From contig JALXCV010000026.1 of the NCBI GenBank assembly GCA_026990765.1, positions 1 through 64,000 of the forward strand: a stretch of 64,000 bases of DNA, written 5' to 3'. Positions within the stretch are counted from its first letter, which is position 1; each line of letters begins with the position of its first letter. Of this stretch, positions 27,078-35,220 are shown piece after piece. The notes below the pieces were generated by a model. It had not been told where the DNA came from. It did no database searches and was given only the letters and a program-made list of their open reading frames with translations. The stretch comes from Hyphomicrobiales bacterium (GTDB taxonomy: Bacteria > Pseudomonadota > Alphaproteobacteria > Rhizobiales > Aestuariivirgaceae). The position numbers and the translations under genes were made by a program.

Positions 27078-27083
27078 GACTAC

Positions 27084-27863
27084 CTAGCCCCCATTCAGCT
27101 TCAGACCCTGGATCGAGCTTAACAGATCCATATTTATGCCAGCTTCCAGTGGCTGGGAAAACAGCATTCCAATATCACCGAAAGAGGTGGATGATGGCTG
27201 ATTCAGCTCCCACATGGAAGTAAAGCGAAGCAGCAGCTTTTCAAGTTTTTCAGGGTCTCTAAGATCTGCAATATCAAGGTTTTTCTTGATAGTCTCGGCA
27301 TTTTTGTCAATATTTCCGGTATCCAGGGAAATCGAGAACATGGTTTCCACCACCTTCATCAGTGCCGGATCAGCCAGCAAGCCATATTCGCTGGTGACAG
27401 AAGGTGCCTTGCGACTGAAATACAAGGCCAGTCTTACACCTTCATTATCATTGCCGGCATCTTCTTCCAGCACTTGGCGCACATAATCATCAACAGTGCC
27501 CTGGCGTGCCGAGGTAAAAGTGGTAGCAGTTTTTCCAAACTGGTTAAAATCAAATCGCTTGGCAAAGTCACGATAGCGCTTGTCCGCCAGCTTATTGGCA
27601 AAGCTGTCCTTGTCTGTAACCCCTTCTGTCAGAACCTTTCGCATAAAGGCCTTGGCATAAGTCATATCTTCCAGTCCCATTGCCCGCATTGCATATGAAT
27701 AGATGCGATCATCAGCCAGGAACTGGTCAATAGTGTCAATATCACCAATCTTTGACAGATAATACTCGCTTTCACGCGCCACCAAAGGCTGTTCTGCCGT
27801 TCGTTTAAGCGAAGCATCAATGTCCCTGGCAATGAACTGGTAAGATATAGAGGCAGTCAGCAT
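27084..27863 (-). CDS. DUF1217 flagellar-cluster protein
   Basis: The ATG at 27863 (AGGGA seven bases upstream) gives 259 residues; the earlier TTG start is less likely. This is the DUF1217 family found next to flgF and motA in rhizobia, all-helical with two similar segments (DIDTIDQFLADDRIYSYAMRAMGLED, later LADPALMKVVETMFSISL). It has no signal peptide or membrane span, so it may be exported by the flagellar apparatus or act in the cytosol. Function is not established. It is transcribed divergently from motA. Confidence 0.8.
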   Translation of the reverse strand: MLTASISYQFIARDIDASLKRTAEQPLVARESEYYLSKIGDIDTIDQFLADDRIYSYAMRAMGLEDMTYAKAFMRKVLTEGVTDKDSFANKLADKRYRDFAKRFDFNQFGKTATTFTSARQGTVDDYVRQVLEEDAGNDNEGVRLALYFSRKAPSVTSEYGLLADPALMKVVETMFSISLDTGNIDKNAETIKKNLDIADLRDPEKLEKLLLRFTSMWELNQPSSTSFGDIGMLFSQPLEAGINMDLLSSIQGLKLNGG

Positions 27864-28031
27864 AGTGCATCCCTGAAGCAATTATTCATGGCTGGAACAC
27901 TAATGGCACTGACAGCTTGTCCAAAGCTTGCCTCAGGATTTTGCTCTAACAAGTCTCACACAAGGTTTGAACACTACTCATCATCCAAAGGAATTATGGA
28001 TTTTGGGGAGACCCATTAGAGGGATACAGCT

Positions 28032-28919
28032 TTGACAATAATACTTGGTTTGATCGTAACAGTTGGCTGCATGCTTGGTGGCTTCGTGGCGATGGGTGGA
28101 CATGCCGCAGTTATCTGGCAGCCATGGGAGTTTGTTATTATTTTCGGCGCTTCATTTGGCACATTTCTGGTTGCCAACCCGATGAAAACCGTCAAGGATT
28201 CCGGCAAGGCTGTAGTCGAGGCATTCAAAGGCAAAACCCCCAGCAACTCCGACTATCTGGAAATTCTTGGCATCTTGTTCTCTCTCATGCGCGAAATACG
28301 CGGCAAATCACGCAATGAGGCTGAAGCCCATATTGATGAACCAGAAGAATCTGAAATCTTCAAATCCTACCCTACAATCCTTGCCAGCAAGCAATTGACC
28401 ACTTTTATCTGCGATTATTTCCGCCTGATCCTGATAGGCAATGCCAAATCCCACGAGATTGAAGCCTTGATGGATGAAGAAATCGAGACCTTAGAAACCG
28501 ATTCCCTTAAATCCTATCATTCAATGGTAGCAATGTCAGAAGGACTGCCTGCACTTGGTATTGTCGCTGCTGTTCTTGGGGTTATTCACGCCATGGGCGC
28601 ACTTAATGAATCACCAGAAGTCCTTGGCCATTTGATCGGGGCAGCGCTGGTTGGAACATTTGCCGGTATTTTCATGTCTTATGCCGTGGTTGGTCCTATC
28701 GCAACCAAGATCAAGATTGTGCGCACCAAACAATTAAGGCTGTTCATCATAATCAAACAGACAATGCTGGCCTTCATGAATGGCGCCATGCCGCAAATCG
28801 CCCTGGAATATGGCCGCAAGACAATTTCATCCTATGAACGTCCAACAATCGATGAGGTTGAGGAACAAACACTGTCTGGTGGACCATCATCAAGCGAACC
28901 GGTTCAAAAGGCTGCCTAG
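28032..28919 (+). CDS. motA: Flagellar motor stator protein MotA
   Basis: A 295-residue membrane protein starting at TTG after a GAGGG site (eight bases). Four membrane helices are visible: two near the N-terminus ([38 protein letters not shown]) and two after a large cytosolic loop ([36 protein letters not shown]). The loop carries the conserved charged segment that touches FliG. It forms the proton channel with MotB (8.3 kb) and heads motA-fliM-fliN-fliG-flhB. Confidence 0.95.
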   Translation: MTIILGLIVTVGCMLGGFVAMGGHAAVIWQPWEFVIIFGASFGTFLVANPMKTVKDSGKAVVEAFKGKTPSNSDYLEILGILFSLMREIRGKSRNEAEAHIDEPEESEIFKSYPTILASKQLTTFICDYFRLILIGNAKSHEIEALMDEEIETLETDSLKSYHSMVAMSEGLPALGIVAAVLGVIHAMGALNESPEVLGHLIGAALVGTFAGIFMSYAVVGPIATKIKIVRTKQLRLFIIIKQTMLAFMNGAMPQIALEYGRKTISSYERPTIDEVEEQTLSGGPSSSEPVQKAA

Positions 28920-28928
28920 GCAAGATAG

Positions 28929-29888
28929 ATGCAAGTTACTCAAACACCCATCCCCCGGCAGGAAAAACCACATTCGCCAGCAACCAGCGAACTGCTCAGC
29001 ACCAGTGAATTATCAGTTGAAAGAGCACCAAGGTTGCAAATCCTGTTCGAGGAAACCTGCACCGCAACCCAGAATCAGCTGTGCAAACTGTCTCATGTTC
29101 CAGTCGAAATGTCTCTGGAGCGGGTCTGGAGTGGCAATGCCAGCGAGATTGCGATCAGTGACAACAAGCATATTGCAGTTGAATTCCAACTGCTGAATTT
29201 TTCATCAAGCATGTGGGTATCACTGGACCGTACCGCCTTGTATCAGTTGATGGAAGCTTTGCTCGGCGCCACAAATTCTCCACGCCCATATCTGGAAGAG
29301 CGTGATTTTACCTTGCTGGAACTTGCCTTTGCCAAATATATTACCCGACTTTTGACAAGCAGTTTCAAACAGGAATTTGCAGTAATTATTGATATGTCAT
29401 CAAGTCTGCTATCAGCCAAACCTGGCAATGAAGCCTTGCAGCAATTTGATGATTCAGATCAGTTCGTCATCGCCAATATTGCTCTTGACCTGTTTGGGCG
29501 CACCGGACAATTGCGTTTATTCATTCCCCAGGCAGTATTGGCTCCAATGAAGCATGCCTTTTCCAGCATCGATGATGACGAGCAAGACAGCAATGACAGC
29601 ATCTGGACAGAGCACATAAAAACCCAGCTTCAACAAACAAGCATGGAATGCAAGGCGATTATTGATGGCGGTGAAATTACACTGGGTGATGCAGCAAGAT
29701 TACAGGTTGGGCAAGTATTCGAGTTGGATATCAATCCAGAAACTCCGGTTAATCTGACAATCGATGATGAAAAGTTATTTATCGCAAAACTTGGTCAAGG
29801 CAATGGTGTTTTCACAGTCAAGATAATCAATCCAGTGAAAAAACAGGACAGCCTTCTGGATACCGTTCTGGATTGTCACACAAACTGA
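28929..29888 (+). CDS. fliM: Flagellar motor switch protein FliM (divergent rhizobial type)
   Basis: A 319-residue protein between motA and fliN. The C-terminal SpoA-type domain (SMECKAIIDGGEITLGDAARLQVGQVFELD, about 236-265) and the central CheC-like fold (YQLMEALLGAT, FTLLELAFAKYITRLL) identify FliM, though the N-terminal CheY-binding peptide is weakly conserved, as is common in rhizobia. It forms the C ring and receives CheY-P. Confidence 0.85.
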   Translation: MQVTQTPIPRQEKPHSPATSELLSTSELSVERAPRLQILFEETCTATQNQLCKLSHVPVEMSLERVWSGNASEIAISDNKHIAVEFQLLNFSSSMWVSLDRTALYQLMEALLGATNSPRPYLEERDFTLLELAFAKYITRLLTSSFKQEFAVIIDMSSSLLSAKPGNEALQQFDDSDQFVIANIALDLFGRTGQLRLFIPQAVLAPMKHAFSSIDDDEQDSNDSIWTEHIKTQLQQTSMECKAIIDGGEITLGDAARLQVGQVFELDINPETPVNLTIDDEKLFIAKLGQGNGVFTVKIINPVKKQDSLLDTVLDCHTN

Positions 29889-29906
29889 TACAAGAGGAAA
29901 ACCATT

Positions 29907-30407
29907 ATGCAGTCAGGAGATTTCGAACAGGCAGCTTCTTCGGGAAGTGAAGATTTTACATTGCAGGATTTGCCGGAAATCACCATAGCTACCCCCGAAA
30001 CCGATGAAGTTACACCAGAAGAACCCGGCGATAATCTGGAGCAATTTAACGATATTGCAACAGCAGACACCAACCTTGAAAATGAACCGGACACATTAAT
30101 GATGGAGCCTGAACAGGAGGTTTCACCAGATGAGGCTGACAGTGACAATCCCAGCCTTGATATGATCATGGGGATTCCGGTCAATGTCCAGGTTGTGCTT
30201 GGGTCTGCAAAAATGCCGGTCTCCAAAATCATGAAACTTGGGCGCAATGCAATTATTCCACTTGACCGCAATGTGGGCGATCCAATCGATGTGGTTATCA
30301 ATGGCCGGATCATTGCTCGTGGTGAAGTTGTGCTGATGGAAGACGACAATTCAAGATTCGGGATTTCCATCACCGAAATAGTCGGTGACAAGGATACTTG
30401 CCAGTGA
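29907..30407 (+). CDS. fliN: Flagellar motor switch protein FliN
   Basis: A 166-residue protein: an acidic, disordered N-terminal half (about 1-85) and a C-terminal SpoA domain (GIPVNVQVVLGSAKMPVSKIMKLGRNAIIPLDRNVGDPIDVVINGRIIARGEVV). The domain is complete and typical. FliN forms the lower C ring and docks FliH-FliI. Its stop overlaps the likely GTG start of fliG. Confidence 0.94.
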   Translation: MQSGDFEQAASSGSEDFTLQDLPEITIATPETDEVTPEEPGDNLEQFNDIATADTNLENEPDTLMMEPEQEVSPDEADSDNPSLDMIMGIPVNVQVVLGSAKMPVSKIMKLGRNAIIPLDRNVGDPIDVVINGRIIARGEVVLMEDDNSRFGISITEIVGDKDTCQ

Positions 30408-31396
30408 CCAGAGTTCAGTCCATGTCAGGCATTGAAAAAGCCGCAACCATTCTTAATGTGCTTGATAAGGACATGGCAGGACGGTTGTTGCAGAAGTTTG
30501 ACATTGATGATCTTGAAAGAATCACCAGCATTTCAAAGACACTGGAGCCAGTCGACAGTCAGGAATTCAGCATACTGATTGAAGAATTTGCCAGTAATTT
30601 TGCCGACGGTCTGAATATGCTGGGTTCATCGCGCGAGATTGGAGGTTTGCTCGAAACTGTTCTGACACCAGACCAGGTTGCACAGATTGGAGCCGACAAG
30701 CAATCCAGATCCAGAACTCCTGTGTGGGATAATGAAGAATTCACCAAGGTTGAAATACTGGAACCAATCATCAAAACCGAGCATCCGCAACTGGCAGCAG
30801 TAATACTTTCAAAACTGGATTCAGTTGTCAGCTCCAGTGTGATTGCCACCCTGGATGATATTATGCGCAATGATATATTGCTGAGGATGCTGGAAATGAA
30901 ACCCATAGAAGTTGAAGTCATGGAAATAATGGAAGACCATTTCCGCTCCACCATTATCGAAAATGATGAAGCAGCCAAGGGAGCAGAAGCGCGCGCAAGA
31001 ATGGCCGCCATAATCAACAATATGGAAAAAGAACAGGCAGACAGGTTTTTGCAGGAACTGACCATAGAAGAACCAGAAGAAGCATTGCGACTTAAAAAGA
31101 TGCTGTTTGCATTTGAAGACTTGCCGGTATTGCTTACCAAGGATCGTATGGTTCTGTTTGACAATGTACCAACAGACATCAGCATTCTTGCAATGAATGG
31201 CCTTGACCCGGAATTGAAGGAACTCATTCTTTCATCATTTGGAACCCGCGTCAGGAAAATGATTGAATCTGAACTGTCCAATGCCGGTGAAGCAGATCCA
31301 AAAGAAGTCAACAAGGCACGAAGAAAAATTGCCAACATGGCTCTTGACCTTGCCGCCAAAGGCGAAATCACCATCATAATGGCAGAAGAAAGCTAG
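30404..31396 (+). CDS. fliG: Flagellar motor switch protein FliG
   Basis: The GTG at 30404 overlaps the fliN stop as GTGA, giving 330 residues. SGIEKAATILNVLDKDMAGRLLQKF is the N-terminal domain that binds FliF; EHPQLAAVILSKLD is the middle EHPQ motif that binds FliM; the C-terminal DPELKELILSSFGTRVRKMIESEL carries the charged residues that face MotA. All three domains are present. It is coupled to fliN upstream and flhB downstream. Confidence 0.94.
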   Translation: MTRVQSMSGIEKAATILNVLDKDMAGRLLQKFDIDDLERITSISKTLEPVDSQEFSILIEEFASNFADGLNMLGSSREIGGLLETVLTPDQVAQIGADKQSRSRTPVWDNEEFTKVEILEPIIKTEHPQLAAVILSKLDSVVSSSVIATLDDIMRNDILLRMLEMKPIEVEVMEIMEDHFRSTIIENDEAAKGAEARARMAAIINNMEKEQADRFLQELTIEEPEEALRLKKMLFAFEDLPVLLTKDRMVLFDNVPTDISILAMNGLDPELKELILSSFGTRVRKMIESELSNAGEADPKEVNKARRKIANMALDLAAKGEITIIMAEES

Positions 31397-31401
31397 GACA
31401 T

Positions 31402-32466
31402 TTGTCAGAAAAACCCGACGAAGACAGCAAAACCGAAGAACCCAGCGAGAAAAAACTGTTTGATGCTGTTGAGAAGGGAAATACTCCTGTTTCCCGCGAG
31501 GTCGGAATTTTTGCATCCCTTTTGGGAATGATAATAATAGCCAAGTTTTTCTTGTGGGATTCAACGGCAATATTCATTTCATTACTGGCAGGTTTCATTG
31601 AAAACCCTGCAGACTGGCGGTTTGAAGACGCCAATTCTGTGTCCACTCTGCTTGAAATGGTATCTGGATGGATCTTTGTATTCCTGTTGCCAATAATCAT
31701 CATTTTGATGCTTGGCAGTTTTGCAGCAGCCTTCATGCAAAATCCGCCTTCAATGGTTTTGCACCGGATCAAACCGGATTTTTCCAAATTGTCGCTGGCA
31801 AAAGGCTTCAAGCGAGTATTCGGCACCCAGGGATGGGTTGAGTTTGCCAAAGCCATGTTCAAGTTTTTGGCCATTGGCTCAGTGGTGGTCATATTTCTGA
31901 AATCTGAAATTGATGGTGTGTTCAACTCCATGCTCATTAACCCGGCCGCACTGCCAAAAACCATGCTGGACATGGTATTGCGACTGTTTTCCGCCATTGC
32001 CACTTCAACAATCTTACTGGTTGGAGCAGATATTTTATGGTCACGAAAGCAATGGTTCAAAAATCTGAGGATGACCAGGCAGGAAGTCAAGGACGAACAC
32101 AAACAGCAAGATGGTGACCCGATAGTAAAGGCCAGACGGCTGTCACTGGCCCGTGACCGGCTTCGCCGCCAGATGATTGCTGAAGTTCCAAAAGCTACCG
32201 TGGTAATCACCAACCCAACACATTTTTCTGTTGCCCTGGCCTATGACAGTGAAGTTGATGCAGCCCCCAGACTTGTTGCCAAGGGGCAGGATTTGATTGC
32301 TTTCAAGATTCGCGAAATTGCCGAGAAACACTCCATACCACTGGTTGAAAACAAACATCTGGCCAGGTCATTATATGCACAAGTTGAAGTGGAACAGATG
32401 ATCCCGGAAGAATTCTACCGGGCTGTGGCCGAGATTATCCATTATGTATCGGCTCGCAGTAAATAG
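31402..32466 (+). CDS. flhB: Flagellar export switch protein FlhB
   Basis: A 354-residue export protein starting at TTG with TAGGA upstream. The N-terminus has KTEEPSEKKLFDAVEKGNTPVSREV, four membrane helices follow, and the cytosolic domain holds the self-cleavage motif NPTH (TVVITNPTHFSVALAY, about residue 270). Cleavage between Asn and Pro switches substrate class with FliK. It ends the motA operon and lies five bases after fliG. Confidence 0.95.
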   Translation: MSEKPDEDSKTEEPSEKKLFDAVEKGNTPVSREVGIFASLLGMIIIAKFFLWDSTAIFISLLAGFIENPADWRFEDANSVSTLLEMVSGWIFVFLLPIIIILMLGSFAAAFMQNPPSMVLHRIKPDFSKLSLAKGFKRVFGTQGWVEFAKAMFKFLAIGSVVVIFLKSEIDGVFNSMLINPAALPKTMLDMVLRLFSAIATSTILLVGADILWSRKQWFKNLRMTRQEVKDEHKQQDGDPIVKARRLSLARDRLRRQMIAEVPKATVVITNPTHFSVALAYDSEVDAAPRLVAKGQDLIAFKIREIAEKHSIPLVENKHLARSLYAQVEVEQMIPEEFYRAVAEIIHYVSARSK

Positions 32467-32477
32467 AGCGGGATGTG

Positions 32478-32663
32478 TTATTTGTTGGCTGATTCATTAT
32501 CGATCCTGCGTTCAATAAGATAGGCAACAAAACTCATCATCCGGTCAGGTTTTTGCTTGTCCTTTTGCTTGATACTGGCCAGTACTTCACAAAACGCGAC
32601 CTGATTTGCTTTCACTACAGGAATATCTTTCTTTACAAGATTATTCATTTGTGCTGACTGCAT
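32478..32663 (-). CDS. Small hypothetical protein downstream of the PilZ gene
   Basis: Taking the ATG at 32663 (GGA site seven bases upstream) gives 61 residues, Lys/Gln rich with a helical end (RMMSFVAYLIERRIDNES). It overlaps the PilZ stop by 23 bp, and a later ATG at 32648 is also possible. It is not recognised. Overlap in the same orientation suggests a two-gene unit with the PilZ protein. Confidence 0.5.
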   Translation of the reverse strand: MQSAQMNNLVKKDIPVVKANQVAFCEVLASIKQKDKQKPDRMMSFVAYLIERRIDNESANK

Positions 32664-33000
32664 AATATTTTCCACTCAACATCGCATGGCGTTTGCCGTG
32701 CCGTTCAATATTTTGTTCACCTTCGGCAAACTCGACACCAATCTCCTTGGCATTGCGCCAAACTACCTTGCCGGCAAATAGTATATTTTGCTCATCATCA
32801 AAAACCCGGACATGTTCTGGTAATTCAACATTAAGTGAAAGGCGCAGACGAACGCCTTTTTCTGACCGGTCATAGATTTGGCAATCTGCGATGAATTTTC
32901 CATTGATGGTGGCTATTTTTCCAGATCTTAACACAGTGCGACGACGCTGTTTTTCGCGTCGAGGATCATGATTGTAGGGGTCAAGTTTTTCTGGTTGCAT
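32641..33000 (-). CDS. PilZ-domain protein
   Basis: A 119-residue single-domain protein. The c-di-GMP binding elements are visible: an Arg-rich motif before the barrel (RREKQRRRTVLRSG) and DCQIYDRSEKGVRLRL, which fits [D/N]xSxxG. The rest forms the beta barrel (NILFAGKVVWRNAKEIGVEF). It probably reads c-di-GMP made by cyclases such as the one at 21.3 kb and adjusts motility. A full TTAA-N7-TTAA site stands 108 bp upstream. Confidence 0.82.
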   Translation of the reverse strand: MQPEKLDPYNHDPRREKQRRRTVLRSGKIATINGKFIADCQIYDRSEKGVRLRLSLNVELPEHVRVFDDEQNILFAGKVVWRNAKEIGVEFAEGEQNIERHGKRHAMLSGKYYAVSTNE

Positions 33001-33107
33001 TTAACAGGTCCAAATAACGCAGATAATCTGTGAGATACCAATAAAATAGCACTAATTCATAACCTGCATGTTAACGCCTTGAACTGGAACATAACCATCT
33101 CTTGCAG

Positions 33108-33122
33108 TTAATGATGAATTAA
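33108..33122. promoter_or_regulatory. Candidate CtrA box upstream of the PilZ gene
   Basis: TTAATGATGAATTAA is an exact TTAA-N7-TTAA match, 108 bp before the PilZ start, within the divergent intergenic region. It could place a c-di-GMP receptor under the same cell-cycle control as ftcR and flagellin. Motif evidence only. Confidence 0.45.
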
Positions 33123-33200
33123 CAATTGTAATATTTATTCAGCCAGGTCTTGCAACAGACAATTCCCTAAAATGACAATCTATTTGGATGTAGAATAAAA

Positions 33201-33238
33201 ATACATAAATGTATTAAATATAGTTTATTTACGTAAAT
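33201..33238. promoter_or_regulatory. Pair of AT-rich palindromes in the divergent promoter region
   Basis: ATACATAAATGTAT (33201-33214) and ATTTACGTAAAT (33227-33238) are perfect or near-perfect dyads 12 bp apart, in an AT-rich run between the PilZ gene and the hypothetical at 33405. Spacing of centres (about 25 bp) and symmetry suit a dimeric regulator, but AT-rich DNA makes such dyads fairly likely by chance. Confidence 0.3.
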
Positions 33239-33404
33239 TTATCATACGTTGATTTAGTAATTCTTAGGCTATATAATTGCACACCGAAAAACACAAGCTA
33301 TTGAATACTGATCTTTCTGGGTGGAAAGCGTAAATATAATGGGGGAAACATGGCACAAGATTTGCATAGGCCATGCAAAAATACGCCACGGACAGGACAA
33401 TTTC

Positions 33405-33719
33405 ATGAACAGGAATAATAATGCTCCAATTCAGGACATTGCAGAGGAGTATTTACATGCCAAAGCCAATTTTGACTTATTCTTAGACTCCAGCCGTCCA
33501 CTGGATTCATCTGCATCTCTGGAAACTTCAGAAAAAGAACTTGAAGTTGCATTCAACAAACTATTGGAAACCCAGTCAGAAAGCCTTGAAACAATTCTGG
33601 TTAAATCCAAAATTTTCATAAATGAAATCCTTAATGAAGCCGAGTTGACACGCTACCATCAAAAAGCCCTGAAAAACCTGATTGATGAGTTAACCCGGCT
33701 TGTAAATCAGCGCCAGTAG
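33405..33719 (+). CDS. Hypothetical acidic helical protein
   Basis: The ATG at 33405 (AGGA site seven bases before) gives 104 residues; the longer ORF start lacks a ribosome site. The protein is acidic and wholly helical (ASLETSEKELEVAFNKLLETQSE; AELTRYHQKALKNLIDELTRL), without signal peptide or membrane span. I do not recognise it. A plus-strand hairpin about 280 bp downstream may end its transcript. Confidence 0.5.
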   Translation: MNRNNNAPIQDIAEEYLHAKANFDLFLDSSRPLDSSASLETSEKELEVAFNKLLETQSESLETILVKSKIFINEILNEAELTRYHQKALKNLIDELTRLVNQRQ

Positions 33720-33909
33720 TATTTACAGAGCAGTTCTACCTGATTTGACTTCTCACAACCATCAGACCGCCATTTCCACCAAACAACCTTAATGGTTGTA
33801 GACAGCGCCCCAAATTTCATAAATTGTCATCCCACTTATCCGGCACGTTCCCACACTTCACCGGCATTATGCAGAAAGGCCTACAAGCTGTTTTGTGACA
33901 TTCGCTGAC

Positions 33910-34044
33910 ATGAAACATACGGGGAAAGGCGAAATCCAAACCCCGGCAAAACTCAAGAAGCCGCAGAAGGCGCTGAGCGCCGGAGGCAAATATCAAACCC
34001 CGTGCTGTCCGGAAGGATGGTGCGGGGTGTTTTGTCGTGGTTGA
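33910..34044 (+). CDS. Possible 44-residue cysteine-rich peptide
   Basis: An ATG-to-TGA frame whose product is basic at the start (MKHTGKGEIQTPAKLKK) and ends with four Cys (TPCCPEGWCGVFCRG). There is no clear ribosome site, and the 3' part coincides with a strong RNA hairpin, so the frame may be a by-product of structured RNA. Recorded because short Cys-rich frames are missed by the ORF track. Confidence 0.18.
   Translation: MKHTGKGEIQTPAKLKKPQKALSAGGKYQTPCCPEGWCGVFCRG
33997..34033 (+). terminator. Strong plus-strand hairpin with GGAA loop and T-rich tail
   Basis: ACCCCGTGCTGTCC pairs with GGATGGTGCGGGGT through all 14 positions if G-U pairs are allowed, closed by a GGAA (GNRA-type) loop and followed by GTTTTG. 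The G-U pairs become mismatches on the other strand, so the structure belongs to plus-strand RNA. Most simply a terminator for the gene at 33405; it may also be part of a small RNA. Confidence 0.5.
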
Positions 34045-34178
34045 GGGAATCAGTTCTCAACAAAATTCTTGGTAGCATTCGATACAAATATCAAATTCAA
34101 GTGTAGCGTTTGCTATCTTCCATTAAGGACCGAACTGCCCTGCGATCCTTCGAGAAGAAAGGGATTTGCATGTGTCAG

Positions 34179-35024
34179 TTAGTCAGGGCGGACAGTCCGG
34201 CCTGCGTCAAGTAAATGACGAATAAATTCTTTCTTCTTGCTACCTATATGACCATTTTTCCCAACTTCAGGATTTAGGCCGAAATAGCCGCTTCCAATTA
34301 ACCAAAATAACTTGTCCAAGTGATACGCAGTGACGCCACAGGTATTTGCAAATGTAACTAAGATTTTTTGGATTTCGTAATCACTGGCATGCTCTGAACA
34401 TAAGCCTATTGACCGAAAGATATCTTTGATGTGAACATCTGGTTTACCATAAGAGAGGTATCCAATTTCCTTCAGAAAATCACACGCAAGTGCATAACCA
34501 ATACCATGAATCTCTTGAGACAGAATAAGAGGAAGCCCCGGGTTTGAAAACGTATTTTCAGCTAGGGGGTCTGCCCAGGCATAAAAACCTTCCGCATCAC
34601 CGAATTGACTTATGAACTTGGCTGATGAAACGCAAGATTTGAAGAACTGAGGCCACAAACTGCGATGCGATCTCCGTATTGGAGTGTGAGGATTTATGAG
34701 ACGTTCTACATCGTCAAGAAATTTAGTATCTGGATGATCTGCCGTCCCAGATGTCCACCGTGCTTGGAATTTCATAGGATCAAAGTCACATAGCGCATTC
34801 TCTATTTTATCAAAATGAGAACCTACAACTTTTGCCTTCATATTTGCGTTGATCACTGATTCTAGCAGACGCCGCCATAACTCTTGAATATCCTTCGGCC
34901 TCATACTCTTCGCATCTGGATTTAGTTGTCTATTAAGAATCTCTTCAGCATTTTCTTTACAGAGCTGTTCAATTATGAATTTTCTAGCTTCTTGGTATAA
35001 TTCTAAAGCAATTCTTTTGTTCAT
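34179..35024 (-). CDS. HhH-GPD-like (DNA glycosylase fold) orphan protein
   Basis: The ATG at 35024 has GGAG six bases upstream, giving 281 residues; the ORF-track start overlaps that site. The C-terminal half carries a helix-hairpin-helix glycosylase-like pattern: HGIGYALACDFLKEIG followed by GKPDVHIKDIFRSIGL, with the Asp of KPDVH where these enzymes hold the catalytic Asp. The N-terminal half is helical with no known motif. It has no iron-sulfur cysteines. It stands alone between repeats, in a stretch with an IS and a tRNA, so it looks like accessory cargo, perhaps for repair or defence. The precise family is unknown to me. Confidence 0.55.
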   Translation of the reverse strand: MNKRIALELYQEARKFIIEQLCKENAEEILNRQLNPDAKSMRPKDIQELWRRLLESVINANMKAKVVGSHFDKIENALCDFDPMKFQARWTSGTADHPDTKFLDDVERLINPHTPIRRSHRSLWPQFFKSCVSSAKFISQFGDAEGFYAWADPLAENTFSNPGLPLILSQEIHGIGYALACDFLKEIGYLSYGKPDVHIKDIFRSIGLCSEHASDYEIQKILVTFANTCGVTAYHLDKLFWLIGSGYFGLNPEVGKNGHIGSKKKEFIRHLLDAGRTVRPD

Positions 35025-35060
35025 ATTGTACTCCAATCAAGAAGGCATTAACTACCATAC

Positions 35061-35092
35061 AAAAAGCCCCAAGGGAATAACCCTCGGGGCTT
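35061..35092 (-). terminator. Minus-strand terminator hairpin
   Basis: AAGCCCC and GGGGCTT enclose a second stem AGGG / CCCT with a five-base loop; on the minus strand the stem is followed by TTTTTG. It ends a leftward transcript that begins to its right, where the only candidate is the short frame at 35107-35220. Confidence 0.65.
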
Positions 35093-35106
35093 GAATGAAT
35101 CGCGCA

Positions 35107-35220
35107 TCACGCCGCAATAAGCGCTCGGGGAAGTGCTTCTCTTAAATTACACCTCTGCCTGCCAGCAATTGTATGATCGAAGTCAAGGGACCTTGCCAAT
35201 ACTGAGCTAAGAAATAACAA
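35107..35220 (-). CDS. Possible 37-residue basic peptide ahead of a terminator
   Basis: On the minus strand an AGGAG motif is followed, after two bases, by a TTG that opens a frame encoding SSVLARSLDFDHTIAGRQRC and ending REALPRALIAA. The stop is 14 bp before the terminator at 35061-35092, so ribosome site, frame and terminator make a compact unit. The spacing is short and the start is TTG, so this stays tentative. I know no family for it. Confidence 0.25.
   Translation of the reverse strand: MLFLSSVLARSLDFDHTIAGRQRCNLREALPRALIAA

Larger units (their letters stand above)
33001..33404. other. AT-rich divergent intergenic region
   Basis: About 400 bp without a gene between the minus-strand PilZ gene and the plus-strand hypothetical at 33405. 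It contains a CtrA-type box and two palindromes, listed separately; it is probably the divergent promoter region. Confidence 0.5.
33720..34178. other. Intergenic region with terminator-like hairpin
   Basis: About 460 bp between the plus-strand hypothetical and the minus-strand glycosylase-like gene. It holds a GGCGC/GCGCC hairpin (about 33970-33982), a strong 14-bp plus-strand hairpin, and a short Cys-rich reading frame overlapping both. No other gene is supported. Confidence 0.4.

Noticed and set aside
27890-27915. Sigma-54 promoter (TGGCAC with a following GC element) in the DUF1217/motA divergent region
   Set aside because: The -12 element does not fit: N5 is followed by GCTT rather than TTGC.
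33990-34030. Signal recognition particle RNA (GTCCGGAAGGA resembles its GGAA-capped tip)
   Set aside because: The conserved internal loops beside the tip (the AGCAG side) are absent and the stem is continuous, so it is not a 4.5S RNA.
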